From NCBI GenBank assembly GCA_963580455.1, contig OY756965.1, positions 3,980,501-4,044,500 of the forward strand: a stretch of DNA of 64,000 nucleotides, read 5' to 3'. This document shows, one piece after another, positions 1-11,825 of the stretch; within the stretch, counting starts at the first letter, position 1, and each line of letters begins with the position of its first letter. The DNA is from Euonymus europaeus. Its lineage: Eukaryota > Streptophyta > Magnoliopsida > Celastrales > Celastraceae. Both the position numbers and the translations under genes were made by a program. Under the pieces are notes generated by a model. It saw nothing but the letters and a program-made list of their open reading frames with translations, was not told where the DNA came from and did not search any database.

Positions 1-1867
1 TTTCAAACACCAGAGAAGGTTGAAGTTATCGAACATTAAGGCTGCCATTGAGAAAGCTGTGAAAAGAGATAAGGAGAAGGATGCAAAAGACGTTGCCAGA
101 TTGAAGATGTTGTATGCTTGCTTGACTTTGTTTTTCTCGACAAGAGCAGATCACCTGCCATGGGCGTTCGTGAACTTAGTATATGATCTAAATTATGTGA
201 AGAAATATAATTGGTCGAAAGCAATAGCGGACACGCTGATTGAGTCCATATCGAAGAACATCTCGCAACCGAAGAAAATAACAGGATGTGTTGCTGTGAT
301 TTCTGTAAGTTACCTCTAACCTACTACATCGCTGGACCTATAATTATTGTGTACACATCTAATAAGTTCATTTGAATATGCATGCAGTATTGGTTATGCG
401 AACACACAAACTTGTTCAATCCCGTGCGATCGAGGACGTTCCCACGATTCCTAAAGTGGGACATCAGAGGTTGGCAAAAGGATTTCAAAGAAACTCGCCT
501 CGACACCTTAAGAGGGAAAATGGTAATTTTTCTCCAGTGATTCTCCTATAACAATATGTTTCCCATTATTTACACTATTTTCCCCTTATTTACACTGTGA
601 AAGTACTTAATCACATTTTACTGGAATGTATTTGCAGGCGAACAACGTAATTCAGGGCGAATTAGTTATGACTAAAAAGGAAGAACTTGTACTTGAGAAT
701 GAGCACTCCGATTCGGATACCGAAACAGATGAGAGCGATGAAAGTGACGAGAGCAGCGATGAAGATATTGAGAGCACAAGCTCCTCAAACAATGAGCATA
801 ATGACCCTGTACCAGAGGACGAAGAGCATGATGGCAGTAGAAGAAATGTCGATAACCGAACCATCTTGGACGAGGACGAACTCTACACCATAGTTGTCAC
901 ATCGCCAACCAACAGTGTTGCGCATGGTGAATGTGCTGACCGTAGCAGTGCTTTGAAAGATGCCATCATGAGATTAAAAGAAATGGAGAAGGAGAGGAAT
1001 GCAGCTAACAAGGAGCTTGAAATATGCCAAATGGAGAACGTAGTGCAAATAAAGGAAAAAGAGAAGTTGCAAAATGAGTTGTTGGAGATGAGAGCAGCAA
1101 TGTCGCTGAAAGACCTTGAAATGCAAAAAATTATGGATGAAAAAATTCAGGTGATGGCAGAACTTCAGAAACTGAAAGCAGAAACCAGCAGCATTGTCGC
1201 TTTACAAGCTCCTGCATGTCATACCTGAGAATGAAGAAAGACAACCTATTGCAAAAATGTGTTGCAGACAAGCTTGTCAACCAGCTCCACAAGTACACCT
1301 ATGTGATATTCCCATTGCATGCTGCTGGACACCATGACACAGCAAACCACTGGACTCTACTGGTGCTGGACGTCATAAAGGCATCGTGGAGCCATTACAA
1401 TTCGCTTCTCCCACGGAAGGCAAGCAGTGAAGATCCTTATCTAAAAGATGCGCAACTACTGGTAAGGTTTAAATGCATATTATGCTATACTTTATGGTCC
1501 TGATTAATACCATATTGCCTTTAATATGTAGGTGAAGTACTTCAACACACTGCCATTGTTTGAAGATCCCAGCCAGTTCCAATCAGCTGAGATTGTTACC
1601 ATAAGGGACACACCACAACAGGCAGCAGGCTCGTAAGTATAGTTTAATTTCAATTGTGTCCATTGAAATTATTTCAGATGACATTAAACAAAGTTGGTTA
1701 ATTGCAGGATTGACTGTGGTGTCATTTGTATGTACATAATGGAGTGTCTCTTCAACCGCATGATGATCCCGACGAAGCTTAACAAAACTGACATTGTGGA
1801 TCATAGGGCAAGGATTATTCACAATTTTCTTACAGATGAAAAACATGGATGGGCTATGAAGCAGTGA
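1..1867 (+). pseudogene. Ulp1-like cysteine peptidase (C48) gene of a Mutator-like element, 5' partial
   Basis: The reading frame is open at the window edge. Exons are read at 2-304, 388-522, 638-about 1213, about 1216-1461, 1532-1632 and 1708-1867, with clean GT-AG introns. The first two exons resemble the DUF1985-type N-terminal region found upstream of plant transposon Ulp1 domains. The third encodes an acidic Asp/Ser/Glu-rich linker and then a coiled coil. The last three form the peptidase: HWTLLVLD carries the catalytic His, and DCGVICMYIMEC carries the catalytic Cys, preceded by Gln-Gln. The usual catalytic Asp position reads Asn (HYNSLL). Between the coiled coil and the peptidase the frame changes at about 1213-1228, and the normal linker is missing, so I infer a deletion. 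It lies tail to tail with a FAR1-type transposase, typical of Ulp1-carrying MULEs. It is most likely a decayed transposon gene. Confidence 0.72.
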
Positions 1868-2337
1868 CTGATGAATTCAATAAACAAATGACTTATTAAT
1901 TTTGGTAGTGTCCATTAGAATCTGGAACACATGTATTTTGTATATATTTTGCTTAAATTGGTATACCAACCTAGTTTATTTACTCTTCGTTTGGCATGTT
2001 GGGTCTATGCGTCGAGGTTGGCATGTTAGGTCTAAGGAAGACCATTTTGGATTTAATATATTCACATTTTGTTTATGTATTTTTGATTTCACATGTAAAT
2101 AAATGCATGTATAGTGTTTTTACAATGCTCCACAATGTAATAAGTCAAACGGACAATGTAATAATTTAGAATGTAATAACTACGTACTTCCTCGTACAAA
2201 AACCAGTTTAAATAAAATTCATCAACTTATAACTTCAACATCTATTACAAAATAAACCCCAGTTAGGGATATTACAATGAACATGTCATTGTAAAAAATA
2301 ACAAAATACATAAACACTCATGACCAAGTCTAACACA
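1868..2337. other. Spacer between convergent genes
   Basis: These 470 bases lie between the stop codons of the Ulp1-like gene (+) and the FAR1-type gene (-). They are AT-rich with AATAAA-like signals on both strands and presumably hold both 3' UTRs. I see no gene. Confidence 0.6.
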
Positions 2338-4558
2338 TCACATGGCTAAACCCCCCTCCCGTGCTTCGACATTAATATCTTCATTGCCTTGAACAGCTGC
2401 AGTTGACCTGCTACCACTCCCCTTTCTTTTCCTCCAGAGCACCCTTTTTTTCATAACAGTACGAGGACGACCCTTTCCTCTTTTGACAATCGGATCAATT
2501 GGGTTACTGACACTTGTATTGACTGCTGCATTTGTCGCTGATGTAATACTAACATAATAAGCCTCAACCCACTTCAATAAATTAGAATAATTGACTTCTT
2601 TCTCAGCTGCCACATCGGCTAGACATCTAAATGATTTGCACAATTCATCATATCTACGTTGTTCAACCGTTGTGTTCGAACCAACGCAATTGACCATAAC
2701 ACGCGTATGACACCTCTTAATATCTTTCCTCCATCTTCGTAGAACATAGTGCTCAGGCAAAATGAACTTATCATTATCAATGAACACCTTCAAAGCGTGC
2801 TTGCACATAATTCCACGGAACTCATAACTGAAACAAGAACAACTTATATCATGCCCATCATACCTTACAGTGAACATAACCTTCTTCTTGAAACCGTCCC
2901 CATAAAGAACATCCTCCATCACGACGTACTCCGTCAGCAATGGATATTTATCAACACCTATGATCCCACAATACATCATACCAAGCAATTCTTTTTGAAA
3001 TTCAATGAACTTCTTAGCGGTGTAGGCATTTTGCATTTGCTTCTCCATCTCATAAAATGTAGAGCAAGGAATTTGTTTGTTCAAGGATTCAAAATCAGCC
3101 TCACACTCCTTCTCGACTTTCCTCCTTAAAGCATTATCATATTGTTCTACAAATTGTTTCAAAGATGTCTTCGAATTCACATACCCATCAAAGAAAGCAT
3201 TCATACACTCACTTCGCCCCGTCGTAGACATATCGGCCCAAAACCATTTTTAACGAAAATCGGAACCCATATCTGCCTCTGCGAGTGTAGTTGCTCCAGC
3301 CAAGAATTTTCTTGCAGATTATACATGTAAATGAGTAAGGTCCACAAATCTGTCATGAGAAAAAACAGTGTGTCAATTACATTATACAACCCGACAAATA
3401 CATTATATGAAAACTCATTACACTATTAAACACTTTAATTACATGTTAGACACCCAGAAAAAACAGAAACAGATACTTACCCTCAAACTCATCGACGCTT
3501 TGTGAATCATAAACAGCTTCAGCCAACATTTTTGACAAATCGTCGTACTGGTCATGATAACGTAATTTCTCTGGCACCTTCTTCATTATGTGCCACAAAC
3601 ATAGTCTATGTTTCGTCGATGGAAATACAATTTCTATAGCATTCTTCATGGCCCGATCTTGATCGGTAATAATACCCTTACGTGGAACACCTCCCATACA
3701 TGCTAACCATGTTCTGAACAACCAAACAAATGTCTCTGTATCTTCACTTGAGATCAACCCACAACCGAGAAGTATGGAATGACCATGGTGGTTAACCCCA
3801 ACAAATGGAGCGAATGGCATATCGTACTTATTAGTAAGATACGTTGTGTCAAACGTAACCACATCTCCGAATTCTTGATACGCCGCCCTACTACGTGGAT
3901 CGGCCCAAAATACATTTTTCAGGCGTCCATCGTCATCCCAATCCATCATTGAGAAGAACCCAGCATTGCTCGATTGCATCCTCAAAAAATAGCTTTGCAT
4001 CGCAATCGCATCCCCTTCACCGAGGTGCATACATCTTGCCTTAGATATTAAATTCATAGTATCCTTCTCCAGGAACGCCAACTTTTCATGACCCCCAGCG
4101 GAAATTACTAGTGAATTATGGCTTTTGCTTGGTCTAATGCCAGCAATGTCGTTGATCTCTAGTTGCCTCTTCACAAGCGGGCTAATCTCCCTATTGCATC
4201 TAAAAAATCTGCTTTGACTAGGACTCAATTCATGATTGTGATCATCATCAAATAAGGTAATCTCCCACTTCCCATTCACATTGAATCGGCCTGTCATCCT
4301 CGCCTTGCATTCATTCTTAGAATTAGCACGACGATTGATCGGGTTTTTAGAATGGCTTACATACTTGTCCGACCTCCCACAACTGAAAATCAAGTACTTA
4401 TACATCCCACTCTGATCCTTAGTAAGTGACCTCCTTTTCACCGAGAACCCATTAGCAACCCCATATTCCTTATAGAAGCTAAACATTTTGTCCACTGATT
4501 CAAAAGACATCCCAATCCTTGGTACCCCATCTACAACAACATCAACAGAATCAACCAT
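2338..4558 (-). pseudogene. FAR1/FRS-type Mutator transposase with one frameshift
   Basis: The start at 4558 follows a splice acceptor at 4566, so upstream in-frame codons are 5' UTR or intron. Exon 4558-3481 encodes the FAR1-type zinc-binding DNA-binding domain (CGRSDKYV to DDDHNHEL) and a MULE transposase core with VVTFDTTYLTNKY and GIITDQDRAMKNAI, which carry the expected DDE-type acidic residues. An intron at 3480-3350 is followed by YNLQENSWLEQLHSQRQIW. Around 3240, ggttttgggcc lacks one T relative to the frame that resumes as ADMSTTGRSECMNAFFDGY. The remainder contains the SWIM zinc finger (CSCFSYEFRGIMCKHAL) and a basic GKGRPR tail. The joined product would be about 700 residues, normal for FRS proteins. 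The break makes it a recent pseudogene unless it is an assembly error. A domesticated FRS gene is possible, but the adjacent Ulp1 gene favours a transposon. Confidence 0.8.
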
Positions 4559-5160
4559 GACTCCCCTGTGAAAACAAAAATAATTATTGCAAATGAGAAA
4601 CACCGGATATCTGTGTAATGAAATATATATACGGAAATGTAATTGTGTATACTAAAAGTGTAATTAATCATGTGAAAAATGTAACTACCCATGCTAAAAT
4701 TGTTACTATAAATATAAAAAGTGTAATTACTCATAACAACCATGTTATTATTAAAGCCCAGAAAGATACATTGCCAACTCATTCCAACTGCTCTCTTTGA
4801 ATCATGATACCTATTCCATAATTACATAATGTAATGAGACACGAAACCTCAAACACATTCTCTTCCTAGCTCAAAAAATTACAAAAAAACCAACAAAACC
4901 TAATTATAACCCATGGTACCATGGCTCCTACCCAGCCACATGGAAACACGTAAACCAATGCGAAACCATGTTAAGAAAGCTAAATAAACCCCTACCCAAA
5001 TGGAAACCCAACCTCAACAGGCTTATTTGATCATCTGCTTACCTGAAGATCACCAAAAAATGGCGTCGATATCCTCTACCCTTCCGCACGTTCAACCCTC
5101 CCACAAAACTAACACAAATAAGCAGAACTTCCTCTGTACTCTATTACATAATTCTATTAT
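4559..5160 (-). promoter_or_regulatory. 5' UTR intron and leader exon of the FAR1-type gene
   Basis: On the minus strand a donor (cttcag|gtaag) lies at 5042 and an acceptor (ttttcacag) at 4566, giving a 5' UTR intron of about 477 bases. The leader exon runs from 5043 to roughly 5100-5150. No coding potential is seen here. Confidence 0.45.
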
Positions 5161-6659
5161 TTAAAAAAAATCAAAAAAGGAAACGTGCAAGAGAAGTCGC
5201 CAGCGTTGCACCATCATTGAGACGCAAACCATTTGATTTGACAGCATGATAAAGGCGGGAAGATACAACTGGGTTAACCAAACCCAACTTTGGTAATCCT
5301 ATGTGGAACGCTGACTAGGATGATGACTATATTATGTATGTTTATGTACAACAGCTTTATGTACATTTGGAGTTTTCCTAAACTAAAAGAGAGTGGACCT
5401 CTTTTACAAAATAAATTCAGTACCATAGAGCAAATAGTGATTGGGCACATGATGAAAGGGTAGTTATAATCTTTGGTCGGACTGAATCATTCTTATTAGA
5501 TTAATTATATATCGCATGGAATCATTCCATCAACTGATCCATTGGTGGGAGAAGCTCTGCCCCGCCGCCATAATTGGCAGTGATTGAAGGCCGAAGCCAC
5601 TCAAAGAAATCTACTAGATACAAGCTCGCAAGGGCAGTCCAGTTTAGTGAAATCATCGTTTAAAATGATGAGCAAGTACAATGAGAGCAATTTTCATTTA
5701 CAGCGAGATTCCAAAGTTCAATGTACCAGCTTTTTGTTGTTGTTGCAAATTGATACTCATTACCGAAGGAAAGGATACTTGGGAATACATATTGATAATT
5801 TTAAATCTGACCTAGTTAAGCACAACACCGAAAATGCAGCTCAAGATGAGCACGACCCTCTGACCTAGATTTAGGCCTTCCCAATATCCGGGACTAAAAA
5901 GTAAGCAAACATCAAGAGCTACTCTCTTTTGGTGACTTGCATACAATAATGTAAAATGAAGGAGGAAAAAGCAAACGGGTTAGATTCTGAATGACCAAAA
6001 TGTTGCAGGAGTGTTGCTCGTTGGAGAACTATGTTCTTCACACATGAGCAGATAAGTTGCCAGTGCCGCCACCTATGGAGATTCCTAGAACTTGTCAAGT
6101 GTTGTGCAATCACCAAAAAGAGACAGAATGTCTTCACCAAACACCATATATCCTCACAAGAAGGCCAAAACATCTCCTCACAAGGAATATAAAGGGACAA
6201 ACCCCAGAGATTTATTCCACATGGTTGGGGTAAACATAGAGCAAAGCATAGAAATAGACTACTAAGAAGACTCGTAAAAAAGTAGTGGATCTCCACCGAC
6301 TCCTCTTCCTCCAATGTTGCATGCCCAGTAATAATTTTAAACTCCTTTTTGTATAAAAACATTCAGACTACAAATTGACATAGCGTATTATACTATCTTC
6401 TTCTTTTTTCAATACAATTTTCCTTACAATAATAAATAAAATAAAATAAAAAATTAAGAAAAAAAGACGACAAAAAGTTTTTGGTCCTATACATATGGAA
6501 ACATTCATGCCTTCATGGTCATTTGCCATTTTGCCTTTACAAAAGACGATGTGGAGGAGGGCCAGGAGGCAAACATTAGTCAAATAAGTATCTTTTAAGA
6601 GGTGATATTTTTGAAGAAAATTAGAATCCAGTTGATTCTCTTCTTACCTAAAGTATCTT
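5161..6659. other. Intergenic stretch, no recognised gene
   Basis: There are no recognised domains. An open frame at 5584-5868 (+) and a 147-residue frame at 5919-6362 (-) have no family resemblance and no convincing splice context. The part adjoining 6660 presumably holds the RBM48 3' UTR. Any right terminus of the MULE at 1-5.2 kb should lie around 5.2-5.4 kb, but its partner end is outside the window, so I could not define it. Confidence 0.5.
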
Positions 6660-8672
6660 TCAGATCCTTCTTCTGTTGTCCACTCGGCTTTTCTTGGATG
6701 CAAGCCCGGTTTGTTGATCCTCGTCACTTGATTGTATCTGAAAATACAAAAGTAAAAATAAAAGAACTGAAAATTTCTCTATTATGTGATAGTTCTATTC
6801 ATTATTTAAAGGAAATAATGCAACATAAGATAATCACCTTATTAAGCTTCTCCCTAACTAAATGAACTGTCTGATTCATCGACTGGGACGGAAAATAATC
6901 CTGGACAAAAACACAATTCTTAGTCAAGAATCACAGATCAAGTAGCATCTACAACTTGAATTAGAAGATAAACTATATGACATTTATCAATGTCTGAAGG
7001 AGACATTATGTGCTGCACCAAAAAACCAAGGAATTTCCAAGCCAACATTGCTTTCCGAAGAAATTTAGTTCCATTTGAAGCAAATACATTATTTTTGTAG
7101 TAACAAGTATGCTCCAAGGTATCTAGCAGCCTTGACCTAAGTCCATATGTTTCTGCTAACATCTGTCTATTTCAATTTTTCCTGTTGGGAGTTGGGAGTG
7201 CCAATGGCCTGTCAAATCCCAAACAAAAGAAATGTCCTAATGCACCACTCTTTCAATTTTTAAGTCATAACTTTATCATAGATAAATTCAATGGCACAGC
7301 AATGCATGAGCAAAATGAATATGCTTATGAGAATATTCGAAATAATGATTCAAATGCACTGGAATGGTAAAGAAGCATAGAAACTAATCACACGAGATGA
7401 AGGATGCACCCAATTCAAGAAGAACAAGGAGAAATCTTAGAAAGGTGGAAACAAGCCTGCCAGGCACAAAAGAGAACTATGTAGAGTTAAGAAAACGCTT
7501 AGAAGACATCAACACAACAAACGGGGCAACAAACCTGATTTGAGGAAACCCTTGTAACTGGAGGATCGTGAGGAACATGTACAGCATCACCATAGTCCCT
7601 GGAAATGAGAGATAATGCATCATATATTGTAGCATGTAGAAACTCTAGAAGCTATATAGAATAGGAATGGGTTCACAAATATGCAAATGTATCACCTTCG
7701 TTTAAGGTTCATTTGTTGGGGAATCAAATTGCTGTGCATGGGAGTTGCAGTAACTAATGAACTGGTCTTCCCCAAAGCACCATGATTATGAACTCTTGAC
7801 TCTCTAGACCTTCCAGCTGTCAATATTTGTCAGATATAAATTATTAGTAGCGAGTAAACTACCAAATGCATCTTAATTAGAGACCAAAAGACATATCAAA
7901 CAAGGAGATGCCTATAATGCATAAAAATTACTTACGGTTCAATCGTGTTAATACTTCATTTCTCCTGGTTTCTAACTTTTCTTTTGTGTCAGAGAGGCTC
8001 TCAAATTGAGGAGCATAAGAGACTTGCAATCGGTTCCCCAAGAAAACAAACTCATCCAACTTCCTTTTGGCAAATCTATATAGTAAAACGATCAACCACA
8101 TTGTATTTAGTTTATTCAATAAAAGAAGAAAATTCGGGTACATTGACTCATCATGAAATAACTTCTGGTCAGATTTATGAATCAAATATTAGAGATAATT
8201 AATAGCTTCAATAACCTGGCGTTGTTGACAAGATGGAATTTGATCCAGTACACATCTGTAAATGCCTCACAGTCCTCAGCGTCCATCGGTTTGCACCTAA
8301 AAAGGGAACAAATGAAAGAAAAAAAACTTTAATTCCCTATAATTCACCATCACTATTAGACATGCTAAGCAAAATTGATGTCTTACTCTTCAATGTCACC
8401 ATAGGACGAGAACAATTTCAACAAATCATCCCCGCATCCCAAAGCAGGAACATTCCTTACAATCAGATACCTGTCCCAAATTTTGAAATTAAATTAAGCC
8501 AGAAACAAAACAAAACATAGAACAGAGGGATCGTTAATTTGGAGCAGATTTAGGTTCAACAGAGATCCTTTGACTAGAAATCACTGACAGATTGTATTTG
8601 ATTTAGAAACCTGGATTCATCGCAGACTGTATACACGCGAACTGCAAGAGGCTCGTCGTTGTATCGAGGCAT
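6660..8672 (-). CDS. RBM48: RNA-binding protein 48 homologue (RBM48)
   Basis: Eight exons join without frame breaks: 8672-8611, 8470-8387, 8296-8216, 8075-7936, 7816-7696, 7598-7535, 6900-6838 and 6737-6660. Every intron is GT-AG and the product is 230 residues. It opens with MPRYNDEPLAVRVYTV and continues with the RRM-like fold: SRYLIVRNVPALG, LLKLFSSYGDIEE, AFTDVYWIKF and ARFAKRKLDEFVFLG. The segment RLQVSYAPQFESLSDT, then TKEKLETRR, is the family hallmark. The C-terminal third is hydrophilic and ends in a basic KKSRVDNRRR tail. RBM48 pairs with ARMC7 in the minor (U12-type) spliceosome; that is family knowledge, not visible here. The start is the first ATG and agrees with the usual short N-terminus. 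Its promoter must lie in the 309 bases up to the RPB10 remnant on the same strand. It appears intact. Confidence 0.9.
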
Positions 8673-8981
8673 GCAATCTTCTTTGAATGACGACTATGGC
8701 AGAAGGAATTGTTGACGGGGTGAGCCACTTGTGATGCAGAGGATTTCGATTTTGGATTAGGCCCTGCTTGGCAAAATAGAGGGTAGCGATGTTAACCAGT
8801 TACGAGGGTAGCAGTTTTGGGGTGTTTTAGTAGCAATTTTTAAGACAATCTATTCCAGTGCTTGGAGAAGTATTGAAGCACTAGTTCTGAAGAGGTTCTA
8901 TAAGATTAAATTACATTTATGCCCATAAAAATAGAGTCCGAAAATAAATATGTCCACCCACTAGATTAAATTACTTATGCA
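8673..8981 (-). promoter_or_regulatory. Upstream region of RBM48
   Basis: These 309 bases separate the RBM48 start from the premature stop of the RPB10 copy. No TATA box is convincing. No remnant of the missing RPB10 C-terminal codons is present on either strand. Confidence 0.4.
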
Positions 8982-10111
8982 TCAATAACGAACCAACCCC
9001 AATGCATCAAGAGCATCCCTAAACACAAATTTTAGTTGTCAAAGCAATTTTTGCAACAATTGATCTCAAAACTACTCATCTAACACTGGACAACATCAGA
9101 TTTCACAATAAAACACAAAAGCAAAATATTTTGTGAGAATATAACACAAGTATTTCAAAGACGGTCTTTAATAAGCAGTTGAAGCATATATGCTACAAAG
9201 TACAAACACAATGGTAAAAGTACTCCTCCTCGATTGTTTATACAGTCCCCCTACTAGAATGGGAAAACCTAGGGTTTCTCAAACTCTAACTTTTCTTTCT
9301 GGCTTTAATTTATTTTATTGGCAGAATTTTGTTAAGCCTTTCCAAGTTTTTATGCAGTTCCTGTTTTGAAATAAAGAATAGAAAATGGACTGGTTTAAAA
9401 TCAGCTGCATTTTGAATTATTACATGGGCACAATGCAAGAAAGTAATTTCTGTTCTGATTTTATTACAAGTATCCAGTTCAAATGCAGTCTTTCAAAAAT
9501 GAGCTAGCTTTAGTAAAATGTCTCAAACAGCTTCACAAATGCAAAATTTACCCACGTTCTCCTGAGACAGTGCCTAAAGTGAAGGCTCATTGTCAGAGGT
9601 TCATAAGGCACTTTGGGTGAGCTACTTTTCGACCAAGAGCCCAGGTGGTGCCCTATGTGGAAAATCTGCCTATATTCTTCATTCGTATGCAGAAGAAAAC
9701 ATACACACCAAGTCAACAATGAACCAAACATTAATTTGAAGAACATATATATAAATATCCAAAATTCATATAAAATATAAGTCTGAACAATGAAAATCAT
9801 CCCCAAATTAAACAAGCAACACAAGAAAAATTCAAAGCATCATAGAAAATTTGTTCAGTGATTCTCACCCTTCGGTGTAATCAGCCTGAAGAAGGTCAAG
9901 ATACGTGTCCCACTTATGCCCAATCACCTATAAACACAACCAAATTTAGCAACTTCTACAGCAGTTTCCTTATTTAACAAAACCCTAAACAAGATTGAAA
10001 AAAGCAAAAAATAAACATGACGGGGAGAGTAAAATATGAATTCAATTAAAAAAAGAGCAGGTCGGCAGAAAGTACTTTGCCGCAGGTGAAGCATCGGACT
10101 GGTATGATCAT
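8982..10111 (-). pseudogene. RPB10 (RNA polymerase subunit 10) copy truncated at the zinc motif
   Basis: Three exons, 10111-10076, 9927-9869 and 9018-8982, join in frame through GT-AG introns. They encode MIIPVRCFTCGK, VIGHKWDTYLDLLQADYTEG and DALDALGLVRY. RPB10 is the small zinc-binding subunit shared by RNA polymerases I, II and III, normally about 70 residues. Zinc is held by CxxC near the N-terminus and by a CC pair after VRY. Here the first Cys of that pair is replaced by TGA, and the CCRRM...LLNYN part is absent downstream. The product would be 43 residues with half the zinc site. A 5' leader exon with donor cacctg|gtaagt may lie at 10439 to about 10560. I infer a truncated duplicate. 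The 850-base second intron contains repeat-like sequence. Confidence 0.82.
9530..9690. repeat. Repeat-like block inside the RPB10 intron
   Basis: The block has short motifs such as gtgcctaaagtgaaggctcat and aaggcactttgggtgagc. They resemble the interior of the GC-rich 'aggcgaggcg' hAT-type repeats also seen near 10.7 kb. No termini or target duplication were found. Confidence 0.25.
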
Positions 10112-10185
10112 CTTCGCTTGCCCCGTCTATGTCTTCTTCTCTAGCGATGTGGCTCTCAACTGTCGAACTGCAATTTACTGTAAAA

Positions 10186-10742
10186 CAGTGTTGTCAAGGC
10201 AAAAGGGCCAACTCTAGAACAAAGCAGTTTTTTTGGTCCATCCACTCATACCATGGAACTGTATCACTTATTTTCTATTGTGAACTGATCAGTACCCATC
10301 AACAAGAATGGTTCAAAGTCTGTACAGCTATAGCTCCAGTTTTGCAAAGACTAAAGCAATAAAAAATAAAAAACAAGAGAAAACATGTGGCAAGGAGGAG
10401 CAGATAAGTATTTCCCAGAAAATCTCTAGTCCACTTACCAGGTGGAAGAGAATCGATCGATTCTGAAAGAGAAGAAGAGGCAGATCGATTCGAAGCTGCT
10501 GCTGGATTGAGAGAGAACACGCTGGAAGAGAAGAAGATGTGCGCCTACCGTTTTTTCTAGGGCTTCTTTTGATTTATTTATTTTTTCCCATTGCTAAAGA
10601 TCTTTGTTTTTACTTATTTGCAGTCTAATAAGTTAACCTAATGACAAATAAACCGCCTATTCCTAAGTGTGCGCCTCTTGCTTTTGTGCCTAGGCGAGGC
10701 GAGGCCCTGCGCCTGTGCGCCTTTTGAGTTTTGACAACATTG
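10186..10742. mobile_element. Pair of hAT-like inverted termini flanking the RPB10 leader exon
   Basis: The left end reads CAGTGTTGTCAAGGCAAAAG. The right end, on the opposite strand, reads CAATGTTGTCAAAACTCAAA, just inside a GC-rich tract (taggcgaggcgaggccctgcg). The flanking octamers are ctgtaaaa and gtctaaaa, matching at six of eight positions, as expected for an old 8-bp hAT duplication. The interior contains the probable RPB10 5' leader exon and its donor. Either the element captured this exon, or two unrelated termini happen to flank it. Confidence 0.4.
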
Positions 10743-10744
10743 GT

Positions 10745-11825
10745 CTAAAACCCTCTAGCGCGTGCTTTTATATGTCTACCCGCAGCGTTACAAACCTGCA
10801 GCGCACGTTTTTCTTTAAAATGTCAAGTGTCAACAAAGTGAACGAACTACTCTCCCAGGTCCGTACCCACAGAGCACATGCCACAAAGCGATGCCTTCAC
10901 TCCTGCTGTAAAGTCAAGCCTAACGAGGATGTTTAAAAATGGCGCAATAACAATTGACGATTTAATAAAATGTGGGTCGTTAAATCATGCTCTATGCTCT
11001 TCACTCTTCAGTTATTCGATGAAATGCCCGTTTGTGATGATGTCATCTACAAGTCTACTTGAACTTGCTAATATCTGGGCAGGGCAGATACGGCATCCCA
11101 AACCGGCAATTCTCCTTCGCGCTGATATGGTTTCACCAGGGATCAGAGGATGTGCGGCAACGTTCTCTTCTCTTTTAAGTATTATATGCAGGGCTCTTTA
11201 GAGGAGGAATTCAAGTTTAATCCAGGGTGTTATCCCTTGGGTTTGTTTGAATTTGTTCATTTGGATTTCACTAACTGATCTCTATTTGCATATGAGCCTT
11301 GATATGGTGGCTTTGAGGTTTTCGCTAATTGAATTTGTTTGATGAAGTGCCATAGCAGAATTTAGCGTTATGGAATTTGGTTTTACGCTGGTTTTGTGAA
11401 CTGGGAAAACCTGAAGTAGTATTAGGGTCTTGTAACAAAATGAAAAAGGATGGTGTTAGGCCGAAATGAGCTTTCATTTTGTTGTTTGATAAGTGGATGC
11501 TATAATGAGAGCTTTTTGGATGATGGGAAGAAGTAGATTAAAAAAAATGATTGGATTGGTAGAATCAAATGTTTTTCTTGCTAATGCTTTTTGGTGGATT
11601 TTTTACTCTGCTTGTGAGGATTTAATTGATGCAATGAATCATTTGAAGTTCTTGAAAGGGAGGATGTGATATCAATTGTTTCAGTTCCGATAGCAGAACT
11701 AGTGGTGATTTCATGAAGCTGATCCTCTGTTGTGAAGTCGCAACGTTGAAAGATCTACTACGTGAAGTTTTCAGTTGGCTGAAGTGTTTGGCATGCATTT
11801 GATGAACCAACAGGTCCTAATTCTA
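10745..11825 (+). pseudogene. PPR protein pseudogene
   Basis: Fragments in shifting frames match a pentatricopeptide repeat protein in order. They start with a transit-peptide-like start (MSTRSVTNLQRTFFF) and VKSSLTRMFKNGAITIDDL. Then come QLFDEMPVCDDVIYKST followed by a stop, HPKPAILLRADMV and GIRGCAATFSSLLS. Degraded later repeats follow: LYMHMSLDMVAL; CNKMKKDGVRPNELSFC; ANAL followed by a stretch matching DFYSACEDLIDA. At least four frame changes and several stops are present and no intron is needed. Intact PPR proteins act in organelle RNA processing; this copy cannot encode one. It begins immediately beyond the right hAT-like terminus at 10742. Confidence 0.7.

Noticed and set aside
2749..3129. 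126-residue plus-strand frame
   Set aside because: Antisense shadow of the FAR1-type transposase, whose minus frame has clear domains.
5919..6362. 147-residue minus frame downstream of RBM48
   Set aside because: No family resemblance and no splice link; more likely 3' UTR or chance.
8673..8981. Hidden final exon of RPB10
   Set aside because: Both strands were read for the CCRRMLMTHVDL-type codons and none were found.
9510..9824. 104-residue minus frame
   Set aside because: Lies in the RPB10 intron within repeat-like sequence; no domain.
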